From Criblamydia sequanensis CRIB-18 (lineage in GTDB: Bacteria > Chlamydiota > Chlamydiia > Chlamydiales > Criblamydiaceae): 64,000 nucleotides of DNA. A program made the translations under genes and the position numbers. Below are positions 47,748-55,791 of the stretch, in pieces (position 1 is the stretch's first letter; every line of letters begins with the position of its first letter). Under the pieces are notes generated by a model, which was not told where the DNA came from, did no database searches, and was given only the letters and a program-made list of their open reading frames with translations. Location: the NCBI RefSeq assembly GCF_000750955.1, contig NZ_CCEJ010000004.1:226573-290572 (forward strand), in the 5' to 3' direction.

Positions 47748-48491
47748 TTAAGTGGTGCAATCCATTAATGCATAGCTTCCATTTTCGTTTAAAAAATCGA
47801 TAAGCCTTTCTGCTTGTTTTGGAAAATTAGACTTCTCTATATGGCCATGGCAAGACCCGCAAATTACAAAAAGGTTGCTTTTGATTAGATGATCCTGAAT
47901 TTTTTTTATAAGCCCTGTTTGCCTTTCTTCCATGGTACTTTTAACAATCTGGTTTTTAAAATTCCTGAATATCTTATTTAACCATTCAATCATTTCTTTT
48001 TTAAGCTCTTCTAGTGAACGTAGCGATGTTTCTTTTAGCCTTTCTAATACATCAGTGCAGTCCAAAATTTCTGTATTCCACTTTTTTGAGAGGGCTTGAA
48101 GCGAAAGAATAATTTCCTCTTTTAAGCTGATCAAAAGAGTTTGGTCTGTTAGTTTGTTCAGTTCGTCTCGAAGTTTGTGAAATGATAAAGTTTCAATTTT
48201 AATTTTTGCTATAAGATCTTTGTCTTCCCAACATTCTGTCTCTATTTCAAGTGAATTCCACTTTTCATGTTCAGAGGGTGATTCGAAAAGCAAAATAGCA
48301 TTACTTTTATTTTCAATATTTTGAATCGCATTGTGAACGGTGGGATAGTAGTCTTTTTTCTTATGATTGATTAGAAAAACGATGATCTTAGCTTTTTTCC
48401 ATTCGGGTACGCTAGAGTGTATCAAAGGAAAGGTGTTAGAGAGGATCCCAACAGAAGAAGGGCTTGAAGTATTTACGGTAATTGCACCCAT
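47748..48491 (-). CDS. Hypothetical cytoplasmic protein, 247 residues
   Basis: A charged, mostly helical protein without signal peptide. The N-terminal 90 residues look alpha/beta (AKIIVFLINHKKKDYYPTVHNAIQNI, AILLFES), the centre is a long helical stretch, and near the C-terminus is NLFVICGSCHGHIEKSNFPKQAERLIDFLNENG. That last part vaguely recalls the GxxH region of TraB/Tiki-like proteins, but I would not assign it. It is convergent with the small partner gene, whose stop is three bases away. A promoter with an exact 17-base spacer lies upstream (48520-48548). Confidence 0.7.
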   Translation of the reverse strand: MGAITVNTSSPSSVGILSNTFPLIHSSVPEWKKAKIIVFLINHKKKDYYPTVHNAIQNIENKSNAILLFESPSEHEKWNSLEIETECWEDKDLIAKIKIETLSFHKLRDELNKLTDQTLLISLKEEIILSLQALSKKWNTEILDCTDVLERLKETSLRSLEELKKEMIEWLNKIFRNFKNQIVKSTMEERQTGLIKKIQDHLIKSNLFVICGSCHGHIEKSNFPKQAERLIDFLNENGSYALMDCTT

Positions 48492-48519
48492 ACTGACCTT
48501 TAATAAATTAAAGGAGAAA

Positions 48520-48559
48520 ATATTAATTTAATTAGTTCAACAAGTCAACGTTAATTAAC
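48520..48559 (-). promoter_or_regulatory. Promoter and palindrome upstream of the 247-residue gene
   Basis: On the minus strand: TTGACT (48543-48548), 17-base spacer, TAATAT (48520-48525), about 29 bases before the ATG. The 10-base palindrome GTTAATTAAC (48550-48559) abuts the -35 element. The same palindrome overlaps the -35 of the 1067-residue gene (52134-52143), at the same distance from the start codon. Confidence 0.5.
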
Positions 48560-48574
48560 TAAAACCAGATCAGT

Positions 48575-49492
48575 TTATTTACCTTCCCTCGCTTGCTTCC
48601 AGTTAAATAAGGCCACTTTTAAGAAAGGAGTCATTTCAGGGGCAGGGACAATATCCTCGGATTTAAATTTTTTTTTCGTAAAAACCTGTAGATATTCGGG
48701 ATAATCATCCTTAACTATATTGATCCAGTAATTTCTGGCATAATTAGGATGTTTCTTTATAAAAGCCTCCAGTTCTTCATAAGTGTAGCTGGCTTCATTT
48801 ATGGCCTCGCCTTCCTTATAAAAATTTTTCCACCCTTGAAAGGCCATTCTCACCTCTATTGGAAAGACGGAAGTCGGAAGATCAGCAAGATTACTTGTGG
48901 ATTCACCGGATAGATTATCTAAAAATTTTTTATACCCCGGAGGTGCGTCAGGCCAACCAGCAGCATTCCATTCCGGTAACGCAAATAAAAATTCTAAAAA
49001 CTCACTTTTAGGAACTTTTCTTTGTGTAAATTCATTTTTTAAAAGCCTATCCCAGGTGTGGTATAAAAATAAGACTTCAGGAGGGGCTAGGACAAAATTA
49101 CCGGCATACCCTTCTTTTATCCCAACTTTGGATTCGTAGTCAAAGCCGGTTAGATAGTTAGTTCTATTGGAGACGTTTTGACGAAGGTATTGGGGGAACT
49201 GCCATAAAAAAAGAGAGAGATCCCGATTGGTTACTTGTAAAAACGGGCTTTTTGAAAAATAGGTGTTTAAAGTTTTGCCGTACCAGTTAAAGCCGCCCCA
49301 AAAAAGCATCATTAGTGCTGAGATTAAACCTGTCCAAATCCAAAAATAGCTTGGATTTTTCTTAAAACCGTTGGTGTTAACAAAATCTTTTTCCGGAAGC
49401 TCTCCTGGTAAATTATCTTCTAGAGGAGGAGGCTCTTCAGCGTATTTGCTTGGACCAATCGTATCTTGAGGTTCCTCTGCGTTGGGATTCAT
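48575..49492 (-). CDS. Single-pass membrane protein, unknown function
   Basis: A 305-residue protein with an acidic, Pro-rich N-terminal cytoplasmic part (about 45 residues), one transmembrane helix (about 51-68, WIWTGLISALMMLFWGG) and a large soluble domain rich in aromatic residues (for example LSLFLWQFPQYLRQNVSNRTNYLTGFDY, PPEVLFLYHTWDRLL, YARNYWINIVKDDYPEYLQVF). With no cleavable signal this is type II topology with the large domain outside. It starts four bases after the stop of the Cys-rich protein gene and must be co-expressed with it. I do not recognise a family. Confidence 0.75.
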   Translation of the reverse strand: MNPNAEEPQDTIGPSKYAEEPPPLEDNLPGELPEKDFVNTNGFKKNPSYFWIWTGLISALMMLFWGGFNWYGKTLNTYFSKSPFLQVTNRDLSLFLWQFPQYLRQNVSNRTNYLTGFDYESKVGIKEGYAGNFVLAPPEVLFLYHTWDRLLKNEFTQRKVPKSEFLEFLFALPEWNAAGWPDAPPGYKKFLDNLSGESTSNLADLPTSVFPIEVRMAFQGWKNFYKEGEAINEASYTYEELEAFIKKHPNYARNYWINIVKDDYPEYLQVFTKKKFKSEDIVPAPEMTPFLKVALFNWKQAREGK

Positions 49493-49496
49493 TTTT

Positions 49497-51329
49497 TTAG
49501 TATCCGTAGGAGAGGTTTATACTAAACCAATTGTCCGCATATTCGCTGAATTGGCCATCGGCTGAGTACCCATCGTGGTACATGATGTAGGCTCGAAGCC
49601 TTTTAAATTCACAAGTAGTCTTACCCCATTCCCAGCCGAGAACATAGGTTTGATCAATGTGCTCTTTGTAAATATTAAAGTACTTAAAATCCATGGCAAA
49701 GAAAGGAAGCCCGTAAAGGTGCTGACAGGGATTATAAAAGCCAAGTCTTGGAAAACGAAGCTCTGTACCTGCTTGAACGTAAAAGTTTCCGCTATCAAAT
49801 GATTCATCATGCTGGATGACCCATCCGATACCGCTATAGAGCCTAATCTCATCTGTGATATAATTGGAAACAAAGAAATCTAAGTATTCAGCACTAGGGT
49901 TTCTTCTGTCAAATCCCGGGTTATTGAGAAGAAACTCATCCCCAAGGTGAGAGGAGATGTGATAGGCCCTTAACCTAAAAACCCATCTGTCGACAGCGTA
50001 TTCAATGGGGAAACCGACATAATAGTCGGCATTATAAAGAGGCGCTGACTCATGCAAAGGATCAAAGACAGCCCATAGACCGCCCTCTAAGTTAATTTGA
50101 AGAAAACCGCCCCAGGGCCATACGTTACACCACCTGATAAAGGCGATGTTATCGGCAAAAGAGACAGGAATCACGTTTTTAGTTAAGGCGTCGTCATTAA
50201 ATCTCCAGCCGACTGAGTAAGTGAGCTGTCTTGGATCTGCAATCATGGGCCTATAAAGAGGCCCTTCCTGGGGAAGCCAAACACCCCAGAGTCCGCAGTG
50301 GCCAAACGAATAGCAAGAATCGCCGCATAAGTAAGTATAGGGACCTAAATAAATGCAATTAGCAGAACACCACCATCTGTCTCTTTCGCAGGTAGGCCAT
50401 TTTTGACAGCAACCGCAGCAGTTTGGAACGCAATACTGATAAAAACAGGGCAAGTTGCAACACTCTGCGTCCCCTTCTTCATAGTCAGTCTCTTCTTCGC
50501 ATTCATACTGAAAGTCTGGAAAAGCATATTCCGGATTGTATGCTAAAGCCGGCTGAAAAGGTTCACATCTACAAGCATTTCCATCGTCACAGCCGCAATC
50601 GCAATTGTCTTTCCCGCAAGCAAATCCTTTATCACATTTGCAAGGATCTCCGTTTCCGCATCCGCAATCGCAATTGTCTTTTCTGCATACACCTTCAGCT
50701 TTCTTGCTTTCTTTTTCACCGCATGTGCAGGAAAACCCGTCGCCGCATCCGCAGTCGCAACTATCTTTACCGCAAACAAACTCTTGCTTTTTGGAACAAC
50801 CCTCATTCTCCTTGACTCCGCAGCTGCAAGGATATCCATCCCCGCATCCGCAGTCGCAACTATCTTTACCGCAAACAAACTCTTGCTTTTTGGAACAACC
50901 CTCATTCTCCTTGACTCCGCAGCTGCAAGGATATCCATCCCCGCATCCGCAGTCGCAACTATCTTTACCGCAAACAAACTCAGTTTTCTTGCTTTCCTTT
51001 TCACTGCATGTGCAGGAAAACCCGTCGCCGCATCCGCAGTCGCAACTATCTTTACCGCAAACAAACTCTTGCTTTTTGGAACAACCCTCATTCTCCTTGA
51101 CTCCGCAGCTGCAAGGATATCCATCCCCGCATCCGCAGTCGCAACTATCTTTACCGCAAACAAACTCGGCTTTTTGTGAGCTTTCCGGCCCGCAGCTGCA
51201 GGCGTTTCCGTATAAACAGCCGCAGTCGCAATTGACTTTGGTGCAGCAAGCATCCCCGTTGTCATTCGCGGCCAATCCGCCGTAAAATACAAATGATAAG
51301 AATGTTAGGAATACCCATCGTGCGATCAT
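49497..51329 (-). CDS. Exported Cys-rich repeat protein with DUF1207-like outer-membrane domain
   Basis: A 610-residue protein from the ATG at 51329, which has GGAG at 8-11 bases upstream and starts a clean signal peptide (MIARWVFLTFLSFVFYGGLAA); the frame extends 11 codons further upstream but without signal-like sequence. Residues about 25-250 hold eight copies of a unit of about 33 residues with the core CGKDSCDCGCGDG, giving more than 60 Cys. Residues about 290-610 (GPLYRPMIADPRQLTYSVGWRF, then many aromatic beta strands to the last residue NLSYGY, ending in Tyr) resemble the DUF1207 family of predicted outer-membrane proteins. Disulfide-linked envelope proteins replace peptidoglycan strength in Chlamydiae, so a structural envelope role is a reasonable inference. 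Confidence 0.82.
   Translation of the reverse strand: MIARWVFLTFLSFVFYGGLAANDNGDACCTKVNCDCGCLYGNACSCGPESSQKAEFVCGKDSCDCGCGDGYPCSCGVKENEGCSKKQEFVCGKDSCDCGCGDGFSCTCSEKESKKTEFVCGKDSCDCGCGDGYPCSCGVKENEGCSKKQEFVCGKDSCDCGCGDGYPCSCGVKENEGCSKKQEFVCGKDSCDCGCGDGFSCTCGEKESKKAEGVCRKDNCDCGCGNGDPCKCDKGFACGKDNCDCGCDDGNACRCEPFQPALAYNPEYAFPDFQYECEEETDYEEGDAECCNLPCFYQYCVPNCCGCCQKWPTCERDRWWCSANCIYLGPYTYLCGDSCYSFGHCGLWGVWLPQEGPLYRPMIADPRQLTYSVGWRFNDDALTKNVIPVSFADNIAFIRWCNVWPWGGFLQINLEGGLWAVFDPLHESAPLYNADYYVGFPIEYAVDRWVFRLRAYHISSHLGDEFLLNNPGFDRRNPSAEYLDFFVSNYITDEIRLYSGIGWVIQHDESFDSGNFYVQAGTELRFPRLGFYNPCQHLYGLPFFAMDFKYFNIYKEHIDQTYVLGWEWGKTTCEFKRLRAYIMYHDGYSADGQFSEYADNWFSINLSYGY
50590..51255. repeat. Tandem repeat of about 99 bp encoding the Cys-rich units
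   Basis: Several successive units of 99 bases (33 codons) are nearly identical at the DNA level, for example the copies at about 50745-50843 and 50844-50942; shorter variants of 87 bases (with GFSCTC in place of GYPCSC) lie between them. The outer units are more diverged. Copy number is likely to vary between strains by recombination or slippage. Confidence 0.85.
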
Positions 51330-51455
51330 GCGTAAGTCTCCATCGAGATTTTGTGTATGCAAAAGGCAATTTTTAGCGGATTAGGACAAAAGTTAAAAGA
51401 AAAAATTGGAATGAGGCTTATTTTTTACCCAAATTTATTTTTAATAAAATGAGAC

Positions 51456-51484
51456 TTGCATTTCTCAATTCATGTTGCTAGAAT
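51456..51484 (+). promoter_or_regulatory. Promoter of the CAU tRNA
   Basis: TTGCAT (51456-51461), 17-base spacer, TAGAAT (51479-51484), ending 16 bases before the mature 5' end of the tRNA. Confidence 0.5.
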
Positions 51485-51500
51485 GTCTACTTACCTTTTT

Positions 51501-51574
51501 GGGGCAATAGCTCAGTTGGTTAGAGCAACGGACTCATAACCCGTTGGTCCCTGGTTCGAGTCCAGGTTGCCCCA
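51501..51574 (+). tRNA. tRNA with CAU anticodon (Met elongator or Ile2)
   Basis: Plus-strand cloverleaf of 74 bases: perfect acceptor GGGGCAA / TTGCCCC, D-arm GCTCAGTTGGTTAGAGC, anticodon loop CTCATAA, T-arm CCTGG / CCAGG with TTCGAGT, discriminator A, no encoded CCA. The lowest pair of the anticodon stem is A-C. A CAU anticodon is shared by elongator Met, initiator Met and lysidine-modified Ile2; the acceptor fully pairs, which argues against initiator. Met versus Ile2 cannot be settled by eye. Confidence 0.9.
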
Positions 51575-52133
51575 CTTCTTTCACCCACAGTCCCAATTCA
51601 CATTTATCTTTATAGAGATCAGGCTAGACCCCCAATCGTAGTGCAACAAAGAAAAATCTTATCACCCTCCGGTCGCTCAAACCAAAACTATAACTCAAAA
51701 TTTAAGATGGCATCTATCCGACGATGAATAAATAGGAACGGGACGAAAGTATGGCGAGCTAATCAAAGCACACGCCAACCTCATAACCGGATGCAAGAGC
51801 TCAAGATTGATCTAAAGACAACGAAAGGCAGAGATAGCGCGGGAAATAAATGAAAACTGCTGCTCGGTCGTTATATTCTCGATGGCGCCTTTGAACAACC
51901 TGAGGCAACCAAAGATAAAAGACGATGCTCTTGAGACTTCAAATTTGAATAGGTAAATCGCTATTTCCCTTTTGTTACACTATGGGTGTAAACATTTTCG
52001 CTGGATCGAAAAGAGCAAACCTCTTAGACAAAAAAAATTTTTAATCTACGTACTCATCTCCTTATCTAAAGGAATCTATTTATAATTATCTATTAAAATA
52101 GATCAACTAAAATTATTGCATTCTTAATCTATA
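51575..52133. other. Gene-free stretch between tRNA and the 1067-residue gene, possibly decayed
   Basis: About 560 bases. The part from about 51690 to 51950 is richer in G+C and reads like broken coding sequence with several stops in all frames (for example RKYGELIKAHANLITGC in one plus frame before a stop). I could not identify the ancestral gene. A decayed insertion next to a tRNA is possible. Confidence 0.35.
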
Positions 52134-52166
52134 GTTAATTAACTGTTAGAAATCCATCATTATAAT
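52134..52166 (+). promoter_or_regulatory. Promoter and palindrome upstream of the 1067-residue gene
   Basis: Exact TATAAT at 52161-52166, a TTAACT -35 candidate at 52139-52144 (16-base spacer), and the palindrome GTTAATTAAC at 52134-52143 overlapping the -35. The start codon is 34 bases downstream of the -10. Confidence 0.5.
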
Positions 52167-52200
52167 ATTAAACCTTTCGGAAAGTAATTAAGGTAATAAG

Positions 52201-55200
52201 ATGGTGGAAGGCATTCATAATTTATTATTGAAAACCAATAGCGCAGCGGCACCTCCTGCCCACTCTGCAAAGGAAACCGAGAAGGAGCTTAGCCAAACTG
52301 CTGATAATTCCCCTCAAAATGATAAGATGCCTCTATCAGCTCTTTTTAGCCTATCTGGCAAAAAAGCAACTACAAATTCAAAACCCGCGGTCCAGTTTCC
52401 TGATAGCTTAAAGCAAGTGCAAATAATCAATTCGAATCTTGGCGGATCAACAGGCGCGAAGCTTGTTAAGTCAAACGACACTTACTTTGTGTCCAAAAAA
52501 GGTAATCATGCCGAGCACATACTCGCTGAATATGGCGCGAATAAGGTTTATAAGGCCCTCGGAGTACCCGTTCCTGAGGTTGCTTTATATGATGAAACGA
52601 GCGGTGCAAAAGTTGCAGGACAGGCAAAACCCACCCATCCCCTAATGCTGGCAGAGTATTTTCAGCCTTGCATCCCCCTAGGAGAATATTTGCAAAATTC
52701 CTCCATTACGCAGGAAAACAAAGACAAGGTTATAGCAAAACTGCAAGAGCACTTTGTAATAGATTGCCTCTTAGCAAATTGGGATGTGATCGGGTTAGAG
52801 AGTGATAATGTGTTAGTCACAACAGATGGGACGCCCATACGCATCGATAATGGTTCAGCCTTTGAGTTTCGCGCCCAGGGCGGCTTAAAGAAAGAGGGCT
52901 TCTCTCCAAATGTCACCGAACTTGATTCCATGCGGGACTGGATAATAAACCCTTCTGCTGCGTCAATATATGGCTCACTCTCCAATCAAGAGATCTTAAT
53001 ACAAATCGATTGGGTGCTAGCTCGAGAAGATCTATTGTTTAAAAGTATAGATAAAAAATACCACAGCTCCTTGTCAAAGCGACTGGAATTTTTGACAACC
53101 TATAAAAATCAGCTTCAACCTGCTCCTGGATCACCAAAAACCTCAAACGAACCTAAAGCCGAATCGAAAAAACCCCTTAAAAGCTTTGATTTGTTCGCAC
53201 AACCGATAAACGCGTTAACATCTGAAGAGCGCAAAGTTAAAGCGGCTTCCTATGGAAGCTTAAGCGGAGAAGAGGCCTTTAGCTTGCTGGTTGGCAAGCC
53301 GCCCGGGACCTTTCTTTTAAAAAATAGTCAAAGCACAGCCGGAGCATTAGTGGTTTGCTATATTCAGGCAAATGGCAAGTACTCTTCAGTATTACTTAAA
53401 CCAAGCGGCATTGGAACTTGGATAATGGAGACCTCCAAGGGGCCAAAGCATCTTTTGAATCCGGGAGAGCTCTTGACCGAGCCCGAACTAAAAAAGCTCT
53501 TTTTGACCCCGTTAAAAAAGAGCGCTGCATTACCAAAAAGCCAAAGCCCTTTAAAATTTTCGTCAAACCCGCTTCTATTTACTAGCCAAACCGAGCTTCA
53601 TCTTTCCGGCTTGAACAACCAAAAGCTCAACCCCGCAGCTCTTTCTGAAAAAAATAAAAAGAAGGTTATCATTCCGCCCCCTGCATCGGTCCCTGCTGCA
53701 TGGGTTGCTCCGGTAAACCCGGTTGAATCCCTAGTCCAAAGCTACATAAAGTCAGATCCGGAAAAACTGCTTGGACTCCAAGCCATGGGCTATAAGATCA
53801 GTGGAGATCAATATTTTCAAGGAGCTGAAAAGCTGCGCTTGAATTTTGCTAAAGAGCTTCAAAAAGATCCCTACATAAGGACCTCGATTCATCAGCTCTA
53901 CGATAAGGCGTCCGAAGCGTACTCCAAAGAAAAAAACTTTGATATGGCTTTTAAGATGCGTGCCCTGCTGGCAAGCTCCTTAAAACTACCGGAGTTCCAT
54001 CCCTTAATTAAAATGAACGACGCCATCGCTCGGCAAACTGCAAAGCAAGGCAATCCTGATTTCGGAGCTCATTTTAGCGGCTACGATACAGGCATTTTAA
54101 AGGGCAGCAACTTCCGCATCGATAGACGGATGACCGAAGCCGGCCTTAAAGATATCCTGCAATTTCGTCTCAGCCAGTTTGCTAGACGAGATCTACAGGA
54201 GAATCTAGCTTGTATCGAAAAGCATATCGACCTTTTCAATCAGCATCTACCAAAAGAACTTAAGCCCGGAATTTCCATCCAAGCCATTCCCTACTGCTTT
54301 AAAGGGCAAAAAGAGAGTGTCTATTCCAATAAATTTGGATGGCAACCGGCTGATGCCAGCGCTCTAGAAATCACCTTCCAAGGCGTTGGCCGAATTATCG
54401 TCGGCAATAATCCGCAGTATGGCTGCCTATATAACGATGTCAGCGTCGAGATTGATGCCTCCATGAAAGATGGCCAGGCTCTCAAGCTGATGCATCAAAT
54501 GCTCACGGTCTTGGGGCTCGGGCCCCTCTTTGCCGAGCAAAGACCTGAGGATGATGAGCGGCTTAAAATCGCCCAGATATTTCGAACTTATTATCCTAGC
54601 CGAGCCAATGAGTTGGAACGGACCAAGGAATTTTATGAGCTTCCCCTAACCGAGCTAAAAGCACACTTAATTGCCTTAGTACCCCAGATGAAAGCCCTGC
54701 TTGAGAAATACAGTCATCCAGGAATGATGCAAAAAGTCGAACTGTATCCTGGTAAAACCAGCTGGGCTCTCAGTGACATAGCCAGCCAGTTAAAACAGAA
54801 GGGCAATTATGGGCTGATGATGGGTGTTGGCTCTTTTCTAGACTTAAAAATAGCGGCTAAGAGAGCTGCCAACATGATAAAATTTGGCCCCATTTCCTCA
54901 CAGGATCGTCTGCAAGCCGGGATAATGATTCATGGCGCCTCCACAGGGGCCGACTTAGAAACCGGAGGCGGAGACCGTATCTTCACCCGAATGATCAATA
55001 AGCAAACGAGCCCCAAACCGATCAATAATTTTCCGTTTTCAGGTTCCATACAGCTATTGATCGATTTAGAGGCTCTCAACCGAGGCTGTTATGCTTATAA
55101 TTCGGATAAATATGGCATCCGAAATCCGGTCCATTACAATTATTATGAATATGCCAAGCGCGCATCGATTTTAGACTTCACAGCCACGCAAACTGACAAT

Positions 55201-55404
55201 GAGGTGATGCTAAAAAATCGCATCGATCCTCAATACATCAAAGGGGCTGTCGTACAAAATCAGGGCGCTTACGAACAATTAGTCGAGGCCTTAAAAGAGG
55301 CCTCAATAGTAAAATCTATAATGGGTAAAGACTATGTTTATGGAAAACCCATAGAGCAATTTATTAAAATTGCGCATAAATTTGACCCAAGCATGTGGAA
55401 TTAA
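52201..55404 (+). CDS. Multidomain putative effector: kinase-like fold, SH2-like domain, shared C-terminal domain
   Basis: A 1067-residue protein, no signal peptide. Residues about 68-300 read as a HipA/actin-fragmin-kinase/PI-kinase-like fold: DTYFVSKKGNHAEHILAEYGANKVYKALGVPVPE (ATP-site Lys 99 or 100), LANWDVIGLESDN (catalytic D195, N203) and RIDNGSAFEF (metal D216). Residues about 350-435 resemble an SH2 domain: YGSLSGEEAFSLLVGKPPGTFLLKNS then strand-rich sequence; the FLVR arginine is replaced by K374. Residues 740-1060 match the C-terminal domain of the 965-residue protein (RPED, GPISSQDRLQAGI, RIFTR, YGIRNPVHY, YIKGAVVQ). A 122-codon gene follows after 18 bases. A host-directed effector is likely; the activity of each part is untested, and the SH2 call rests on pattern only. 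Confidence 0.8.
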   Translation: MVEGIHNLLLKTNSAAAPPAHSAKETEKELSQTADNSPQNDKMPLSALFSLSGKKATTNSKPAVQFPDSLKQVQIINSNLGGSTGAKLVKSNDTYFVSKKGNHAEHILAEYGANKVYKALGVPVPEVALYDETSGAKVAGQAKPTHPLMLAEYFQPCIPLGEYLQNSSITQENKDKVIAKLQEHFVIDCLLANWDVIGLESDNVLVTTDGTPIRIDNGSAFEFRAQGGLKKEGFSPNVTELDSMRDWIINPSAASIYGSLSNQEILIQIDWVLAREDLLFKSIDKKYHSSLSKRLEFLTTYKNQLQPAPGSPKTSNEPKAESKKPLKSFDLFAQPINALTSEERKVKAASYGSLSGEEAFSLLVGKPPGTFLLKNSQSTAGALVVCYIQANGKYSSVLLKPSGIGTWIMETSKGPKHLLNPGELLTEPELKKLFLTPLKKSAALPKSQSPLKFSSNPLLFTSQTELHLSGLNNQKLNPAALSEKNKKKVIIPPPASVPAAWVAPVNPVESLVQSYIKSDPEKLLGLQAMGYKISGDQYFQGAEKLRLNFAKELQKDPYIRTSIHQLYDKASEAYSKEKNFDMAFKMRALLASSLKLPEFHPLIKMNDAIARQTAKQGNPDFGAHFSGYDTGILKGSNFRIDRRMTEAGLKDILQFRLSQFARRDLQENLACIEKHIDLFNQHLPKELKPGISIQAIPYCFKGQKESVYSNKFGWQPADASALEITFQGVGRIIVGNNPQYGCLYNDVSVEIDASMKDGQALKLMHQMLTVLGLGPLFAEQRPEDDERLKIAQIFRTYYPSRANELERTKEFYELPLTELKAHLIALVPQMKALLEKYSHPGMMQKVELYPGKTSWALSDIASQLKQKGNYGLMMGVGSFLDLKIAAKRAANMIKFGPISSQDRLQAGIMIHGASTGADLETGGGDRIFTRMINKQTSPKPINNFPFSGSIQLLIDLEALNRGCYAYNSDKYGIRNPVHYNYYEYAKRASILDFTATQTDNEVMLKNRIDPQYIKGAVVQNQGAYEQLVEALKEASIVKSIMGKDYVYGKPIEQFIKIAHKFDPSMWN

Positions 55405-55422
55405 GAATCAAGGAGAATTTAA

Positions 55423-55791
55423 ATGGATTGTCTACCCCCAGTCACCTATGAACAGGTTTACTTTGTCGAAGCGGCTCAAGCGAGAAGGCAGTTAAACCCT
55501 ATCGCGATTAAGCCCTCTATTCATGGTCACGAGATTCTATGGAACGATACAGGCCGTGGCGTACTCTTGAAAGCCTCTCATATTCTATGTGAATATGACA
55601 AGCCCTCCCAAGCAGCCGCTTTTCCGGACCGTATCATCATCACTCTGGAATCAGGCGCTACGATTACTTTGACAGCCCTAGACTTAGAACTTTACTATAC
55701 CAAACTTAAACAAAATGTGGCCGGTCAGCCGGATTTTGAAACCGATCAAGAGTTGCGCTACTACTATCTAAATACCGACTTCGAAGCTTAA
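55423..55791 (+). CDS. Small partner of the 1067-residue protein (chaperone or immunity candidate)
   Basis: A 122-residue soluble protein starting 18 bases after the large gene, with AAGGAG 8 bases before its ATG. It is strand-rich (IIITLESGATITLTALDLELYYTKL) and ends ETDQELRYYYLNTDFEA. The composition is acidic at the C-terminus. Size, position and faint end-similarity with the 127-residue protein at 47361 suggest that both serve the shared C-terminal domain of their large neighbours. No family recognised. Confidence 0.72.
   Translation: MDCLPPVTYEQVYFVEAAQARRQLNPIAIKPSIHGHEILWNDTGRGVLLKASHILCEYDKPSQAAAFPDRIIITLESGATITLTALDLELYYTKLKQNVAGQPDFETDQELRYYYLNTDFEA

Noticed and set aside
50543..51292. 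Long open frames on both strands across the Cys-rich repeat (up to about 250 codons)
   Set aside because: They are by-products of the 99-base repeat, whose period is a multiple of three and lacks stops in other frames. Only the minus-strand frame with signal peptide and Cys pattern makes sense.
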